This document shows positions 23,612 through 35,700 of a stretch of DNA of 64,000 nt, piece by piece (the stretch's first letter is position 1; each line of letters opens with the position of its first letter). The stretch is from Melieria omissa (taxonomy: Eukaryota; Arthropoda; Insecta; Diptera; Ulidiidae): positions 95,779,648 to 95,843,647 of the forward strand of contig OZ020267.1 in NCBI GenBank assembly GCA_963971225.1, given 5' to 3'. Under the pieces are notes generated by a model. That model had not been told where the DNA came from, ran no database searches, and saw only the letters and a list, made by a program, of their open reading frames with translations. A program made the translations under genes and the position numbers.

Positions 23612-24398
23612 AGCAGGTAGTAAATAATCAAGTAACCCATTTAGATCCGTTTAGGTGAAACATTTTGGAAAATCGTTTCTTTATTATTGCATAAGACAGT
23701 GTGATGCGGAATTAGTCACTCAGTTTGTGAATAATTTAATTTACTACAAACAAAAACATTCTTATTGAATTACTTTTCATTTCATTAAGTTCTTTGAGTT
23801 CAATTTAATTTAAAATTTTTATATTGATTGTGTTGTTTTTTTAATTCAATTTCTATTGCCCCCTCCCGTTGTTAATGCCAATTTGCAATTTCCTCTAAAG
23901 CCCGCAGCAAAAACAAGAAAGCGTTTGTCATTCAACGCGCGCAACGGATGTGATACAACTTTCTCATTCAACTGTCTGGCTGCAGAGGTTGACGGCACAT
24001 CTGACAGCAACACGATGTGATGTCATTGCACTTTTGTCCACAGTCGACTGCTGCCTAAGCTGGGCGCGCTTTGTTTTGCACTTGCCGGCAGCTAGTTTTG
24101 CTGACGGCAGCAACTCGCTGATATTGGAGGGCAATTAAAATGGCTGTTGCTGGCGTTAGTTGCTTCCGGAGGCGACTGTTTGTCTACATATTTGTCTGTC
24201 CGTATGTTGGCGTCGTTGTCTGCCCACTCGAGCACAATGTAAACACCGGAAATGTGCTAAGTTTGCGCCATTCAACATATTTTCCGGCACTAACAACAAT
24301 AACAACCACAATAACTGCGACAACACCGAATATGTGAAAAAACAAAACGAACGTGTCGTCACTTAAGTTTACCTTCTTATGACTTATCTAAGTTGCAA

Positions 24399-24425
24399 AC
24401 AACACAACACAACACAACACAACAC
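24399..24425. repeat. Pentanucleotide array (AACAC)n
   Basis: Five consecutive perfect units in otherwise unremarkable DNA. Confidence 0.85.
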
Positions 24426-25725
24426 GAGTGTCTCGCGTCCACTGCATACGAAAGTGTGTCTGTGTGAGTATTGCTGTGAGTGTCCTTTTTCCATTCACTA
24501 TCTTCCAGTCAGTGTCGGGCAAAGTGCACGAAAAACACACAAGGGAAGGAAAGCAAAACAGCAAGAAGACAGCTGCAAAGTAGTCGAATGAATGCAAACA
24601 CAATGCGGCACTAACCCAGTTCAGCGTTGTGTTGTTGCTTTGTCACTCGATTGCACACTCGTTCAGGTCCTGACAGGCGACTGACTGAAGATGTGTGTGT
24701 ATGTGTGCAAGTGTCGTGCACTGCTTTGGCGAGCGCTTGTTGCTAGGAAAAAAAATTAATATTCCTTTTGGCTGGCTGAAACAATTTTCTCCGGCTGCCG
24801 CTCGAAGAAGGCAAAAAACGTAGACGTTTTAACAAGTTGTGCCGGCATTTCACTTAACGCCAAATGTCAAAAGGTACGCGAAAAGCAAAAAGTTCGCAAA
24901 GTAAAAGAAAAACGAAAGGCGAATTCGTTATTATTGGCACGTAAATCCGCCAAAGTTAACTGCTCGCGCAAACACCCAAACACACACACACACACAGATA
25001 TGACGGGAAATATGTATTATTGCACAAAGCGTAGGAAATCATAATTTTAGGAGCACTTAGGCAACGTAAATTACATTAAATTTACTGCACATTAAATTTG
25101 CATGCTAAGTTTGGTGTTCAAAGCAAATGAGGGGCAAATGTTTATAGGTGAACTTGGGGCTGGACTGGGGGTAATGTGTAGGAAGTGAAGCGATGGCCGT
25201 AAAACTTTTCAGGTAAGTTAGTCAAAAAAAAAGCAACAAACACGTGTTTTGTTGGAATTAATTGGCCACTAATGCCGGCGAGTAGTTGAATCGCCAGGAA
25301 GTTTATAACAGAATTGTGTTCAGCAGTCTATGCAATCGAGTTTTTAATGGTCAGTAATGATAGAAGGATGTGAGTGGAGAAGCCTAGAAATTCAATAAAA
25401 CTGTTGTTAAAATATGAATACAAAAAAGTTAATAGCTAATAAATTGCCTTTCAACAAAAGGTCATAAATGAAAAATCAATAAAAATTACGTTCATACGAT
25501 TAACACTGGAATGTGCGACTGGGCTTTGCTAGGCCCATTTTGACTTTGAGTAGTCGCTTAATTTTTTCTTAGCTCTGATAGCCGAAACATTTTATCCAAA
25601 CGTAACGAAATCAACAAAAGTTGATATGCATGGAGTTCGTAGAACAAACAAAACCACTTTGTGTTACAAGACGGCAAATTGATCTATTGGACCTGTTCGT
25701 AAATTTATGACAAATGTAACCAATG

Positions 25726-26481
25726 TATCAGGTGTACAACTTTGCTTCTGCCGTTTTCCGATAGGTGGCTGTACCGGCTGAGGCTGGTTGAAATACATAG
25801 ATGGTAATGCCTTTAAAGTGAGTGTGGACAGTGCCTAACGAATTGTCATCGCCGTTTCAGTGACAGTTGTTCTGGTTTTCGTATTATTCACGCTCGAAAA
25901 TGTCCGTTTATGTGCCCAATTCTCGCCATTTGCGGGAAGTTTTACTTTTCTGTTACAATTCGAAAAAAAAATGCAGCTGAAGTGCATCGAATGCTCTCAG
26001 AAACTTACCGTGATGCTGCTCTGAGTGAAAGAACGTGTCGGGAGTGGTTTTAACGTTTTAAAAATGGTGATTTCGTGGTGAGTGAAAATGGTGAGTCATC
26101 CTCTAACACGACAATGCTCGGCCTCACGTCGCAAAAGTGGTCAAAAAGTACCTGGAAACGCTGAAATGGGAAGTCTTGCCCTACCCGCCGTATTCCCCAG
26201 ATGTCGCCCCTTCTGACTTCCACCTATTCCGTTCGATGGCACACGGCCTGGCAGATCAACATTTTCAATCCTTCGAAGAATTGGAAAAATGGATTGCTTC
26301 ATGGATAGCGTCAAAAGAGGACTCCTTTTTTCGAGCCGGGATCCGAAAATTGCCGGAAAGATGGGAGAAAGTTGTCGCTAGCGACGGACAATACTTTGAA
26401 TAATACATCTGTAAGCACTTTTTCGCAATAAAGCTTTTAATTTTGGAAAAAAACGGCGGAAGCAAAGTTGTACACCTGATA
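25726..26481 (+). mobile_element. Internally deleted mariner with near-perfect ends
   Basis: TA target duplications at 25726-25727 and 26480-26481 enclose a 752-bp unit. Its inverted repeats start TCAGGTGTACAACTTTGC (25728-25757) and match the reverse complement of 26450-26479 at 29 of 30 positions. Full-length mariners are about 1.3 kb, so roughly 0.5 kb of the centre is missing. The 5' bases resemble the ends of the Mos1 (mauritiana) lineage. The clean ends mean it could still be a substrate for a related active transposase. Confidence 0.85.
25900..26403 (+). pseudogene. mariner transposase, N- and C-terminal parts only
   Basis: The N-terminus starts at the ATG at 25900 with a mariner-type opening (MSVYVPNSRHLREVLLFC). 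A run of nine A at 25963-25971 is one base too long and shifts the frame; the next frame continues AAEVHRMLSETYRD. A TAA at 26051 replaces the codon before RFKNGDF. The deletion follows, and the frame resumes at 26110 with DNARPHVAKVV, YSPDVAPSDFHLF and KLPERWEKVVASDGQYFE before the stop. The second and third catalytic aspartates (DNARPH and APSD, 34 residues between) are present. The first aspartate, in the GDE motif, is lost in the deletion. Confidence 0.85.
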
Positions 26482-28549
26482 CCTGAATCGTAATGAAATA
26501 ATATTCAAACACGAGCTACCACGTTTGGCGACTGTTTTAGTGTTCGAACCTCCCCCCAAATATCTGATTTTTACTAAATGAATGTTGTTTGAAATGGTAA
26601 AGTTTTGTACGGAACTCCCGATTTTCCCACAAATGAAATCCTGTGTGTGTTACTCTGTATGTGTGAAGATCTTGTTACAAATTATAAGTCTTTTGACTGG
26701 AACATGGAATTATTTCGTCTGAAGTGAAAGTGTGTTTGAGTCATTGGTACAAGATCGGTTTAAGTTTATGAATCGGTTGTAAGAACATAAATAATGACCA
26801 ACATATTGCCAACTGAAATCCCCGATCACTGCAGATTCCATTAAAACTGTACTGAATTGATCAAAGATCAGCAAAAATCTTCATTCAAATTCTTGAAATT
26901 GGACTCAAGCATAAATAAAATGAAACAAAAAATTCAATAACAAATAAAACATAAATTTATTGCATTTTAACTAAACATTTGGTTATCGAAACCATCAACC
27001 AACATTTTCAACCACATTTTTGTACAGAAAAAAAATCAATTATGTTGGTTTATGTTGCAACTTATTCATATTTTTCCAAAAAAATACTTTCATATGCTTT
27101 AAGCAGAAGACCAGTTTTGGTAAACATTTCTTCGTTCGCACCAAATCTTCCAAATTTCATTCCGCTCTTCCATTCTGAAATCCGCTGAGGGTTCACATGC
27201 AAACCAATCGGCTGTTTAATCTAAATTAATTTTCGTTCTGATTTTACAAATCACAAACATATAAATGTACAAATATACTTTTGCCTCCCAGTCACGCCTT
27301 CCTTAGTGCATTGAAAACTTTATTCAGTTCACAGAAACAAAAACAATATCAATGAAATATGTATGTCAAAGTTAATTGCCCTTTCCACATCTGCCTAATT
27401 GTTGTTTGGTTTCGCTTTCGAGTTGTCGCAACTTTTTTGTAGTTTATTGATGGCAGATGGCAGAGGAAAAGGAAAAGTAAGCATTATTTGTTTGCAAGTA
27501 AATACAACAACAACAAAACAACAAAAACAGTGGAAAAACTCGAAATTTATTAATTGAATAAAAAACAAATTTCCTGAAAAAATATACTGATTGATTTTTA
27601 ATTATTGTTTAATGAAATGTTTAACAAAAGTCACATAGCTGTTAATAATTGCTTCGTAGCGGCGCGTGTGTCTGTGATTATTCGTGTTTGCTTGCGATTG
27701 CGTGCACATGACTGCGTAATGGCGCCGATTACCAGCCAACTCGAGCGTGTTTGTGCAGCTGATTTTGTTCCGTTTATCGAGATTTACGTATAGAAAAATT
27801 ATTGTGCGACTTTTGGTTGGGTGCTTTTGAGGGGAATTTGTGTATAACTTTGTGTGTGTGTGTCGTCTGAAGGACTCTAATGATTGAGTGGGTTTTTATT
27901 ATCGCTGTGATTTCACGGCTATTCAAGATTTTTTGAATTACTGTGTATTTGTGTAATAAGTGCTTGACCTTCTATATAATTTTTTGTTGACTTTATGATT
28001 TTTCATTGAAATCCCAGCGCAACTTGAAATGTTGAAATTAAACAATAGGGATCGCAACAGTTATAAGTTTCATTATATAAGAATCAATGTTTAAGAGTTA
28101 TTTTTTTTACTTTAATTGAATGACTCAACAAATTGCGGTTATTTTGTATTTATATTTTGAGAATCCTATAATAACAACTATTTTTGATTTTTTCCTATTA
28201 ATAACAGTTTCTTTGATATTTATTTTAGTTGTCCTATGATAACAATTATTGGTGACTTTTCTTAAAAAAATTCTTCAATAAAAATCATTCAATGACTTTT
28301 ATTTTTTAAGCTTAGACACATATCCAAATTTGAGTGAGATTGGCCAACTATATCATATAGCTGCCACAGGAATGATCGATCAGAAATGTGTTTTTTTAGC
28401 CAATTTTGGTGCATTAAAGTTGCAATATAATTTATAGAAGTGCTAAACTTGCAACGAGTGTTTATATTTGAAAACTCAACGGATCATGCTTTAATATGCC
28501 GATATGATATGCTATCTAACTATGATTTCGTATTTGCCACGGCAATTTC
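26482..28549. other. AT-rich non-coding region
   Basis: No gene recognised. Near 28345-28385, 'catatagctgccacaggaa' and 'gatcgatcag' resemble a dispersed motif I recall in fly genomes, but I cannot name the element. The rest is simple AT-rich sequence with AAC and TG runs. Confidence 0.5.
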
Positions 28550-29211
28550 AAACCGCGAATTCGAACCAGTTGCTATAGTGATAACGTTATTTATATAAAG
28601 TTATATATTGTAAATGAAGTCATAATTGCTTCATCGTTAATGTTTTTACAAAACAACAGGGGAACAAAACAAATTACTTAACAAAATTCATGAATGAAAG
28701 CAAATATTAGCATTAAAAAAATAAAAGTTCCAATACTTGCAAAATAATTAAATAAAAATCAAAATAAAACTGTTATTTTTGACTCATATGAAAAAATTAA
28801 AAACAATTGTGATTAAAGGATTTTTAAATAATAAATGAAATAAAGAAATATTTTTTTTTTTTAATTTTTCCATAAAAATGAAACCGCGAATTCGAACCAG
28901 TTGCTATAGTGATAACGTTATTTATATAAAGTTATATATTGTAAATGAAGTCATAATTGCTTCATCGTTAATGTTTTTACAAAACAACAGGGGAACAAAA
29001 CAAATTACATAACAAAATTCATGAATGAAAGCAAATATTAGCATTAAAAAAATAAAAGTTCCAATACTTGCAAAATAATTAAATAAAAATCAAAATAAAA
29101 CTGTTATTTTTGACTCATATGAAAAAATTAAAAACAATTGTGATTAAAGGATTTTTAAATAATAAATGAAATAAAGAAATATTTTTTTTTTTTAATTTTT
29201 CCATAAAAATG
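28550..29211. repeat. 331-bp tandem duplication, one mismatch
   Basis: 28550-28880 and 28881-29211 are head-to-tail copies of equal length. Comparing base by base I find one difference, T at 28678 against A at 29009; even the 12-T run has the same length in both. There is no third copy. The unit is AT-rich, non-coding and unrelated to the elements nearby. Either a very recent duplication or an assembly artefact would explain the identity. Confidence 0.95.
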
Positions 29212-31224
29212 ACAAACAAAAATTTTGATTCTCCGTGCTAAAAGAAATGTATTGGTATAATTCGTTTATTTTTTATGACTTTCCCTTCACAGTAATTTTT
29301 CAAATATAGTGTTCATAAATAACTGTTATATCCGATCCCTGTTAAATAAAATTGCAATATTAAAAAAAAAGTTACCCCTTGGAGTTCAGAGGAGTCTAAA
29401 GGAAATCTTTAATTAGTTTCTTTTTTTCGCAGTACATCTTCCCGTCTATATCGAACTTTTCATTAGTTAAAGCTTTGTGTTCTTTTGCTTCGAGCTTCAA
29501 ATTGTATCTGACATCCAACTGGAAAATTGTTATTCCTTCTTCTGCCTCTGCAGGGTAGACAGGTAGTTTAAATGGTTGAATCGAAGACATCAATTAAGGC
29601 CTGTCGTCCCTTCTGTCCTTTATTTTGGAGTTATCTGTGTAGAATGTTTCTACGTTTCTGGCCTCTACTGGTTGTTCGCGCTTGTGCCAGTTTTTCCTCG
29701 GAAGGATTTTTATACCGCAATACCTCTTTCAGAGCGATTTAGGGATTCTGTAGCTAATCTCCTGTAGACAGAATGGAATTTTGCGATTTCTCTGGTTCAG
29801 TGAAATCTACCGGAGTTCGCGGTAATTAAGTGGAAGTAGAAGCAGTAGTTGAAATCGTTAATTTTCCATAACAATACACAACAATAAGTAAATTATCTTA
29901 TTCAAGTCCTCTTCCGCCAGTTGCCTCTTGTGCATGTAATCCCTTACTGTTCTCTTCACTTTTACTGTTTCATTCGTTTCGCCTCCTTTCTACTATTTTG
30001 CTCTTTGTTTTCCTTACCTCACTCACGAATTTAACGTATTTATTTTAAATTTTCTCCACTGCCATATGTCCCCGTTTCCCTTAAAAGACACGTAGATCCT
30101 TCCATCTTTACGCAGTTTCCATCTTCACTTCATATTCGACCTGATTTCGTTTTTCGTTAACTTTTTTTCTCTGCTCATAAACCATACACAGAGGTTCAGG
30201 CATATTTTCGTGCTCCAACGACATTCAGCGGTCAAATCAGCCAAGTTACACCCACACACACACACACACACACATTAGCCTCTATACACACGGAAATTAA
30301 CAATTCCTTAACACAATCATAAAGCGCACGTGCCGAAGGTTAAAGCACTCACGTACCCAGGTACCAAAGTGCTTGGCCCGACCGAAAAACGCTCGAGCGA
30401 ACCGTGTCCGCTTGCGTTATGTCGCTGTGGCTGTGGGTAGTGGGCAGAGCCCGAAGTGCGTAAAAACACAAAGTAAAAATTAGCGAAATGAAATGAAAAT
30501 GCCGAATTCCGGGGCACATAAAATGCGCCGCTCATGCTCGCACGTAAAAAATAACAACTCATAAATATTTAATTACCCTCAGCAAAGCAATCGGACCGAG
30601 CGAGGTGCTTGCCGGCAACTGATTAGTTGTGCGGACGCCGGAGCACGTGGAGGCGGTGAAGAGCGACAGGAAGGCGACAGAGCGTGTGGCAAAGGTTCAA
30701 CTTCCGCAAAGTGTAGTCCGGTTTGGCGGCCTAAATGATGGCTCGACAACGCAGTACGAGAAGGAAAAGCCGAAGAAAGAGTGACAGAGAGAGAGTCCAA
30801 AAGTGAAATTTACATTTATGTTCCGCGAAAAAAAGCACATAAAACAACCTCAACCAAGTGCAAAATTAATCAAATCAAATGTAGACGCTTCCAAAAAGCT
30901 GGCTTGTAATTTATGGCGAGTTTTTTTCTGCTGTTCATTTGTGTTGTTGAAGGAGTGGGGGCGCAGGCAACAAAAACAATTGCCGCATAATTTATGTAAA
31001 TTTGGAGGGAAAACGCGTTCGTGCTGCCACGCCTACGCGCTCAGCCTGCGCATTGAAAGCGAGCCAACTCCATCAAAATGTTAAATGTGATTTATTTCGT
31101 TTGAGGCAAAATGAAAAGCGCAAAAAATCAGACGCCAACAAAAAACCGGCAATGTTCTGAAGTTAAGCCAAATTGACATTACTTAAACTTTTTCGATGTG
31201 CCGTTGCAATGCAGTGATAACTCC

Positions 31225-31258
<34 letters not shown>

Positions 31259-31899
31259 CCAGTAAGAATAACCAATGCTGAATGCATTATGCGCGGCCTG
31301 CTTATCTTTCAACTTTTGCTCCGTGCAGCCACTTGCGGATTATTTTTGCACTGTCGTTTCAACTTCTGCTGCAGTCAGCAAAAAGTTCTTTGAAATTGAA
31401 TTGAAATCGAGCCGAGTAAAATTGACTGTTGGTTGGTTTTTATCGTTTTGCACTTTTCTTGTTATTTCTACTCATTTTCCTTATTGGAATTCAAATTGGT
31501 ACCTGAAGTGGGTGTTCATTATTTTGACAGCTGCTGACACGCAGTCAGCCAACAAAAGAGTGAGATGGTTGTTTAGAATTTATTGATATTGCAATTTTGA
31601 TTTTGTATTAAACATTTTACGTAGAAAATGGATAGCTGGGTTAAAGATTTTTATAAGTTCTTCCATTAGTTTGTTCAGTCTTGGTATCGGATTTATATGC
31701 CCACAAAATAGGCCGGAAGTATGCAAAATATATGCCAAAAATATTCACACCAGCCAGGACAAACAGCTGAGGCAACAAACATGAAATTTGAAGTGTGTAG
31801 GTCTAATCTTGAAAAATTAACCTTCGTTTAGAAGGAGCTTTTTGAAATTCGGGGTCTAAAAGGGCAAAACATCGGTTAAGGTGTTGTATGAAGAAACGT
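29212..31899. other. Non-coding region with CA and AAC arrays
   Basis: No gene recognised. (CA)n at 30251-30274 and (AAC)n at 31224-31259. 30.56-30.83 kb is GC-richer and GA-rich, and could be regulatory or untranslated sequence, but shows no firm signal. The minus-strand frame 29396-29593 has ordinary composition but no recognised domain. Confidence 0.5.
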
Positions 31900-32420
31900 T
31901 ATTTAATAGATATATTGATATCAAATTTGATGAAAACACTTGAAGTGTTTTAAAAAATAATTCGACACGTATTTTTTATTTTTTCAAAGGGTTAGGGTTA
32001 AGGTTTGTATACGGAAAAACTACGAAAAACAGGAACCTATAGGTCGATTGACTTAAAAATCGGTGAAAACTTTGGAAATCAAAAATAACACGTACTTATT
32101 TTTTACTTTTGTTAAAATCGAAACTTAACACTGTAAACGAAGAGTTAAAAGTTTGTATGGAGTTTTTTGGCCCGTTTGACTTCAAACTTGGTGAAAATAC
32201 TTTAAATGCAAAATGATTAAACACGAGTTGCTCACATTTTTGGAAATCGAAATCAAGCAGGGTTAACATTTTTATAAAGCAACTGTGAAAAGGCAATGAA
32301 TTAATGGGTCCTTTGACTTCAAACGTGGTGAAAACACTTTTAGTGAGAAACAATTTGACACGTGTTTTTCACTTATTTGAAAATCAAAATCTTACATGGT
32401 AAATCAAGGGTTACTCACTC
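31900..32420. repeat. Diverged ~130-bp tandem repeat, four units
   Basis: The anchor 'gtgaaaac.ctt..a.tg' (with variants) recurs at 31931, 32064, 32192 and 32329, spacings of 133, 128 and 137 bp. Each is followed some 25-30 bp on by an 'acacgt'-like word and a TTT-rich stretch, and three are preceded by 'gactt.aaa'. Units are well diverged, so the array is old. There is no coding capacity. Confidence 0.6.
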
Positions 32421-32564
32421 ATCACACCGCACACACTCACACACACACATACATTGATCGCACAGCGCTTCCGCTTGGAGACCTACGCTATTCCACTTGA
32501 AAAAATATCCAGCAATCTCAATTCGATTTTTACATCACATTGAGCTGATCCGACAAGTTCCATA

Positions 32565-32708
32565 CTTCTGACCAGTGGCGCGCATAGGATTTCATTGGAG
32601 GGTGGGGGGGGGGCTTGGCTCGATTCCATTTGAAATCATATTTTGCACTAGCAATTTTGTTATTTGAGAGGAACCCCCACCCCCTTTGTGTGCGCTACTG
32701 ATTCCGAC
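32565..32708. mobile_element. 128-bp hAT-like MITE
   Basis: The unit runs 32573-32700 with ends CAGTGGCGCGCATAGG and, reversed, CAGTAGCGCACACAAAGG. The flanks CTTCTGAC and ATTCCGAC agree at 6 of 8 positions, an aged 8-bp duplication. The unit contains G and C runs near its ends. Its ends resemble those of the element at 10.55 kb. Confidence 0.6.
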
Positions 32709-35700
32709 TAGTTGTCTTGTTCAATAAATGCACAGATAAGGGTTTATTCTCTAATGATTACTTGCATGGAAGTAAGTTCCATACGAACACACACTTTAAC
32801 ACATAAAATGTGAATATTTGTTTATATGCACATGAACCCCCACCTCCTTTTCTTACCCCCATTTTTTATGTTTTTTGAGAAATTTTTTCATAAAAGAGTT
32901 GTACTACGTAAAATGTTAATAAATTTACCATAAAGTGTTTGGGGAAAATATTCTTCATCAAAAATAACGGGGGGGGGGGGGGCGGGGCTTCAAACAACAA
33001 AATATTTTCCAAACCTACCCAAAAAAATAAAAAGCTCTAATCACAAAACCTTAATTTAAAAAAGCTTTATCTGCTTCAAATGCTGAGAAAAAAATATTTT
33101 ATTAAAAAAAAAAAGATTTTCTATTGGTGAACTTAGTGGTCTCCTAACAATAAAACCCTTAAAAATAATTTCTTAGAAAATAAAATATCTGATATCTTGA
33201 ATGATATCGGCTTGAAGTTGCCTGTTAATGTATTTTGAATCTACTTGACTTCCAGAGAAATCAGGATCAATCAAAGAACTTTGTTGACAACGTCAGATCG
33301 TGATTACAAAAATTAAAAATATATTTGTATATTTCTAATTTTAAGTAAGTTTATCAAGTCTCAAGTCAATAGGCTCTTGTTAATGTCGCCAATATGCTTT
33401 CAGAAATGTGGTTGAAAGGTCAAAGGCCAACATTTCGGTGATAACAATTGACAATTTCTTCAGCAGTTCATTACAGTTTCAAAATATATGATTATGTGAT
33501 GTAACACCTTCGCTGACATATGACTCTACGGTTTGTTATAAGAATTTTTCACTGGAGGTCAAATTTCGGTATCGAAATTTAAAAACTCTGGGACCTGGAT
33601 CATCTTTTGCTTTGATAGTAGCAACGAATGTGTTAAACACAAAATTTAACTTTTGCTACCAACAGCTCGTCCGGCAACAGAAAAAATTTAACTTTTGCCT
33701 TCAACAGTTCGTCCGGTACAATAACGTTTCATTAGTAATCACTGATCCAATTAGACCATCAACGAGGAAAAATTTTATATGTGTCTGCATTTCAAAAATC
33801 AAAAAAATCAAAAATTAAAATTAAAAACATTGTATGAAAAATTAGATCACAGAATATTCTTGAATCGGTTCTCTGAAATTGATCTTTTGTAACTTTTACT
33901 TTAGTAACATTGATTCACTGTCACATAGGCCTCTATGTTTTTTTTTTATACAATTTTTCATTTATTTTCTCCTTTACAGCTACAACAATTGTGTTCAATA
34001 CTTTTGTTCAAGTTCATGAACTTTTGTTTGTTTCAATTCTCTAATCGCACATTTGTCCATGCATGCTTTCACTCAGCCATTTATCATTTCCTATGCTTGT
34101 TTATTTTTTCATCGTTTGGCTACTTGTTTGTTGCATTTAATTATATCTGCTGACTTCAGTCTCTCGCTTCAACACGTGGGCAAATATTTAATTTCTTGAG
34201 TTCGTTGATTGCCTACACGGCAGTGCTCGGACCAGCTTCGTTATTGGCCATTGTCCTGTTACGCCCCCACACTGCAAGTGCCGCTAACGAGTTGATGGAT
34301 TGTTCGGCGCCACGTCCAACACTTTGGTAGTCAGTCGCTGCCAAAAAGGTTAGGAATTAATTGCTCTGAATTTTCGTTGCGCCAAAGGTCACTTGGCTTC
34401 ACATTTGTGCGTTTACTAAAAATATTACATAGATACCCAAAGAACGAACTTGTGCCAGTCATTTGCGTGCGTACATTTGTACTGGCTGCCGCTTCTGAGT
34501 GTGTGTGTGCCTGTGTCTGTGTGAATGCTTAGCGCCCAATGCGAGTAGTTAATGATTTATGAATATTTTAGCTAAATCATGTTGTGCTGCCAATGAAGTG
34601 CGCCTAATTAATTGCATCAGCCATTAAATAGCATAATTAATTTTAATTTATAAATGTTAATGCTGTTTGCTGGCAATTTTCATAAAAACGTGCAACCATT
34701 TTTTACGACTGTGTTTTCAACGTTCAGTCGTGCAGAAAGGTTAATGAAACAATTAGTTTTATTTATGCTGCAAAGCACAAATAAAACACAAAAATATTTT
34801 TAATAACAAAATCGGAAATTCACGCGCACAGACAAACAGGTCAGAGGTGATATGTGAAAAGGGCAACTAACTAAGTTTATGAGCAAACTAGTAAATTAAA
34901 TAAAATGCTTTATTGCCAGAGTGAAATAACAAATTGTACGGTAATTTCAAATGGCACACAACTTACGTATGTAAATTGTAATTAAATGACACGGCACAAA
35001 TGCACACGTGTGTGTGTGTGTGTGTGCAAGTGTGATAGAAATTTTAGTTATTGATAACAATTAATCTGAATTACATGCAATTTAATAGCGTGACCAATAA
35101 TCATTAGCTGTCTTCATGTGACTGCAGCCTCGGCGTACAACGGCTGGTCACAGTTGTTGCTGGCATGTGTATGTGGGTGTGTGTGCGTGTCGACAAAGCG
35201 CAGGCAAGTGAAAGGCATTTAATTAAATTCTGGAAAATCAAATATATATAAAAACGCGTGTGAAAAGCAACAACAGTGATTTAGCTGTGGCAAAGAAAAA
35301 AATATACTAATTTCATATTTTTTGTTTGCGGCATTTTAGGCGCACAGCAGTGTGCAGCAATTTGCGTAATTTGTAGGCTTTTAATTAAAAACAGTGCAAA
35401 AAGTTGCATTAAAAGCGCAGCATAGATTGCAATTGTTGCAAATTTCCAACGCCTAAAAACATGCTATAAATTTTGTTTCATTACTTTCTCTTATAGCTTA
35501 ACGCACTGCGCAGTCTGAGGCAAGCAACACGGACACATGTGACTAAATTTTTGCCAATGAATTTTTCTAAATATTGCAAAACTGTGAAAATCAAGCCAAC
35601 ACAAAGCAGCGCATTAAAAATAGCAGCGAGTCGCTGCCATATCACGCGGAATGTCAGTGAGTTGTGCGTTTGGAACATTATTGCTTACAGGTTGCCATGA

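Larger units (their letters stand above)
22218..25725. other. Non-coding region with repeat fragments
   Basis: No gene recognised. 22290-22480 shares scattered words with 46.8 and 47.1 kb ('tctggtgatagt.cgttttt', 'aagatttctt'), suggesting an old unnamed repeat. One copy of the repeat related to the 53.6-kb element lies at 23371-23611 (separate entry). An (AACAC)n array lies at 24399-24425 and a CA array near 24970-24995. Confidence 0.5.

Noticed and set aside
29396..29593. 65-codon minus-strand frame with ordinary amino-acid composition
   Set aside because: No domain, no credible splice context and no neighbouring coding frame; it is too short to support.
32969..32982. Run of 14 G as a possible quadruplex or regulatory site
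   Set aside because: A single homopolymer run in a degenerate region is more likely slippage or a sequencing-prone site; no spaced G-tract pattern beyond one following GGGG.
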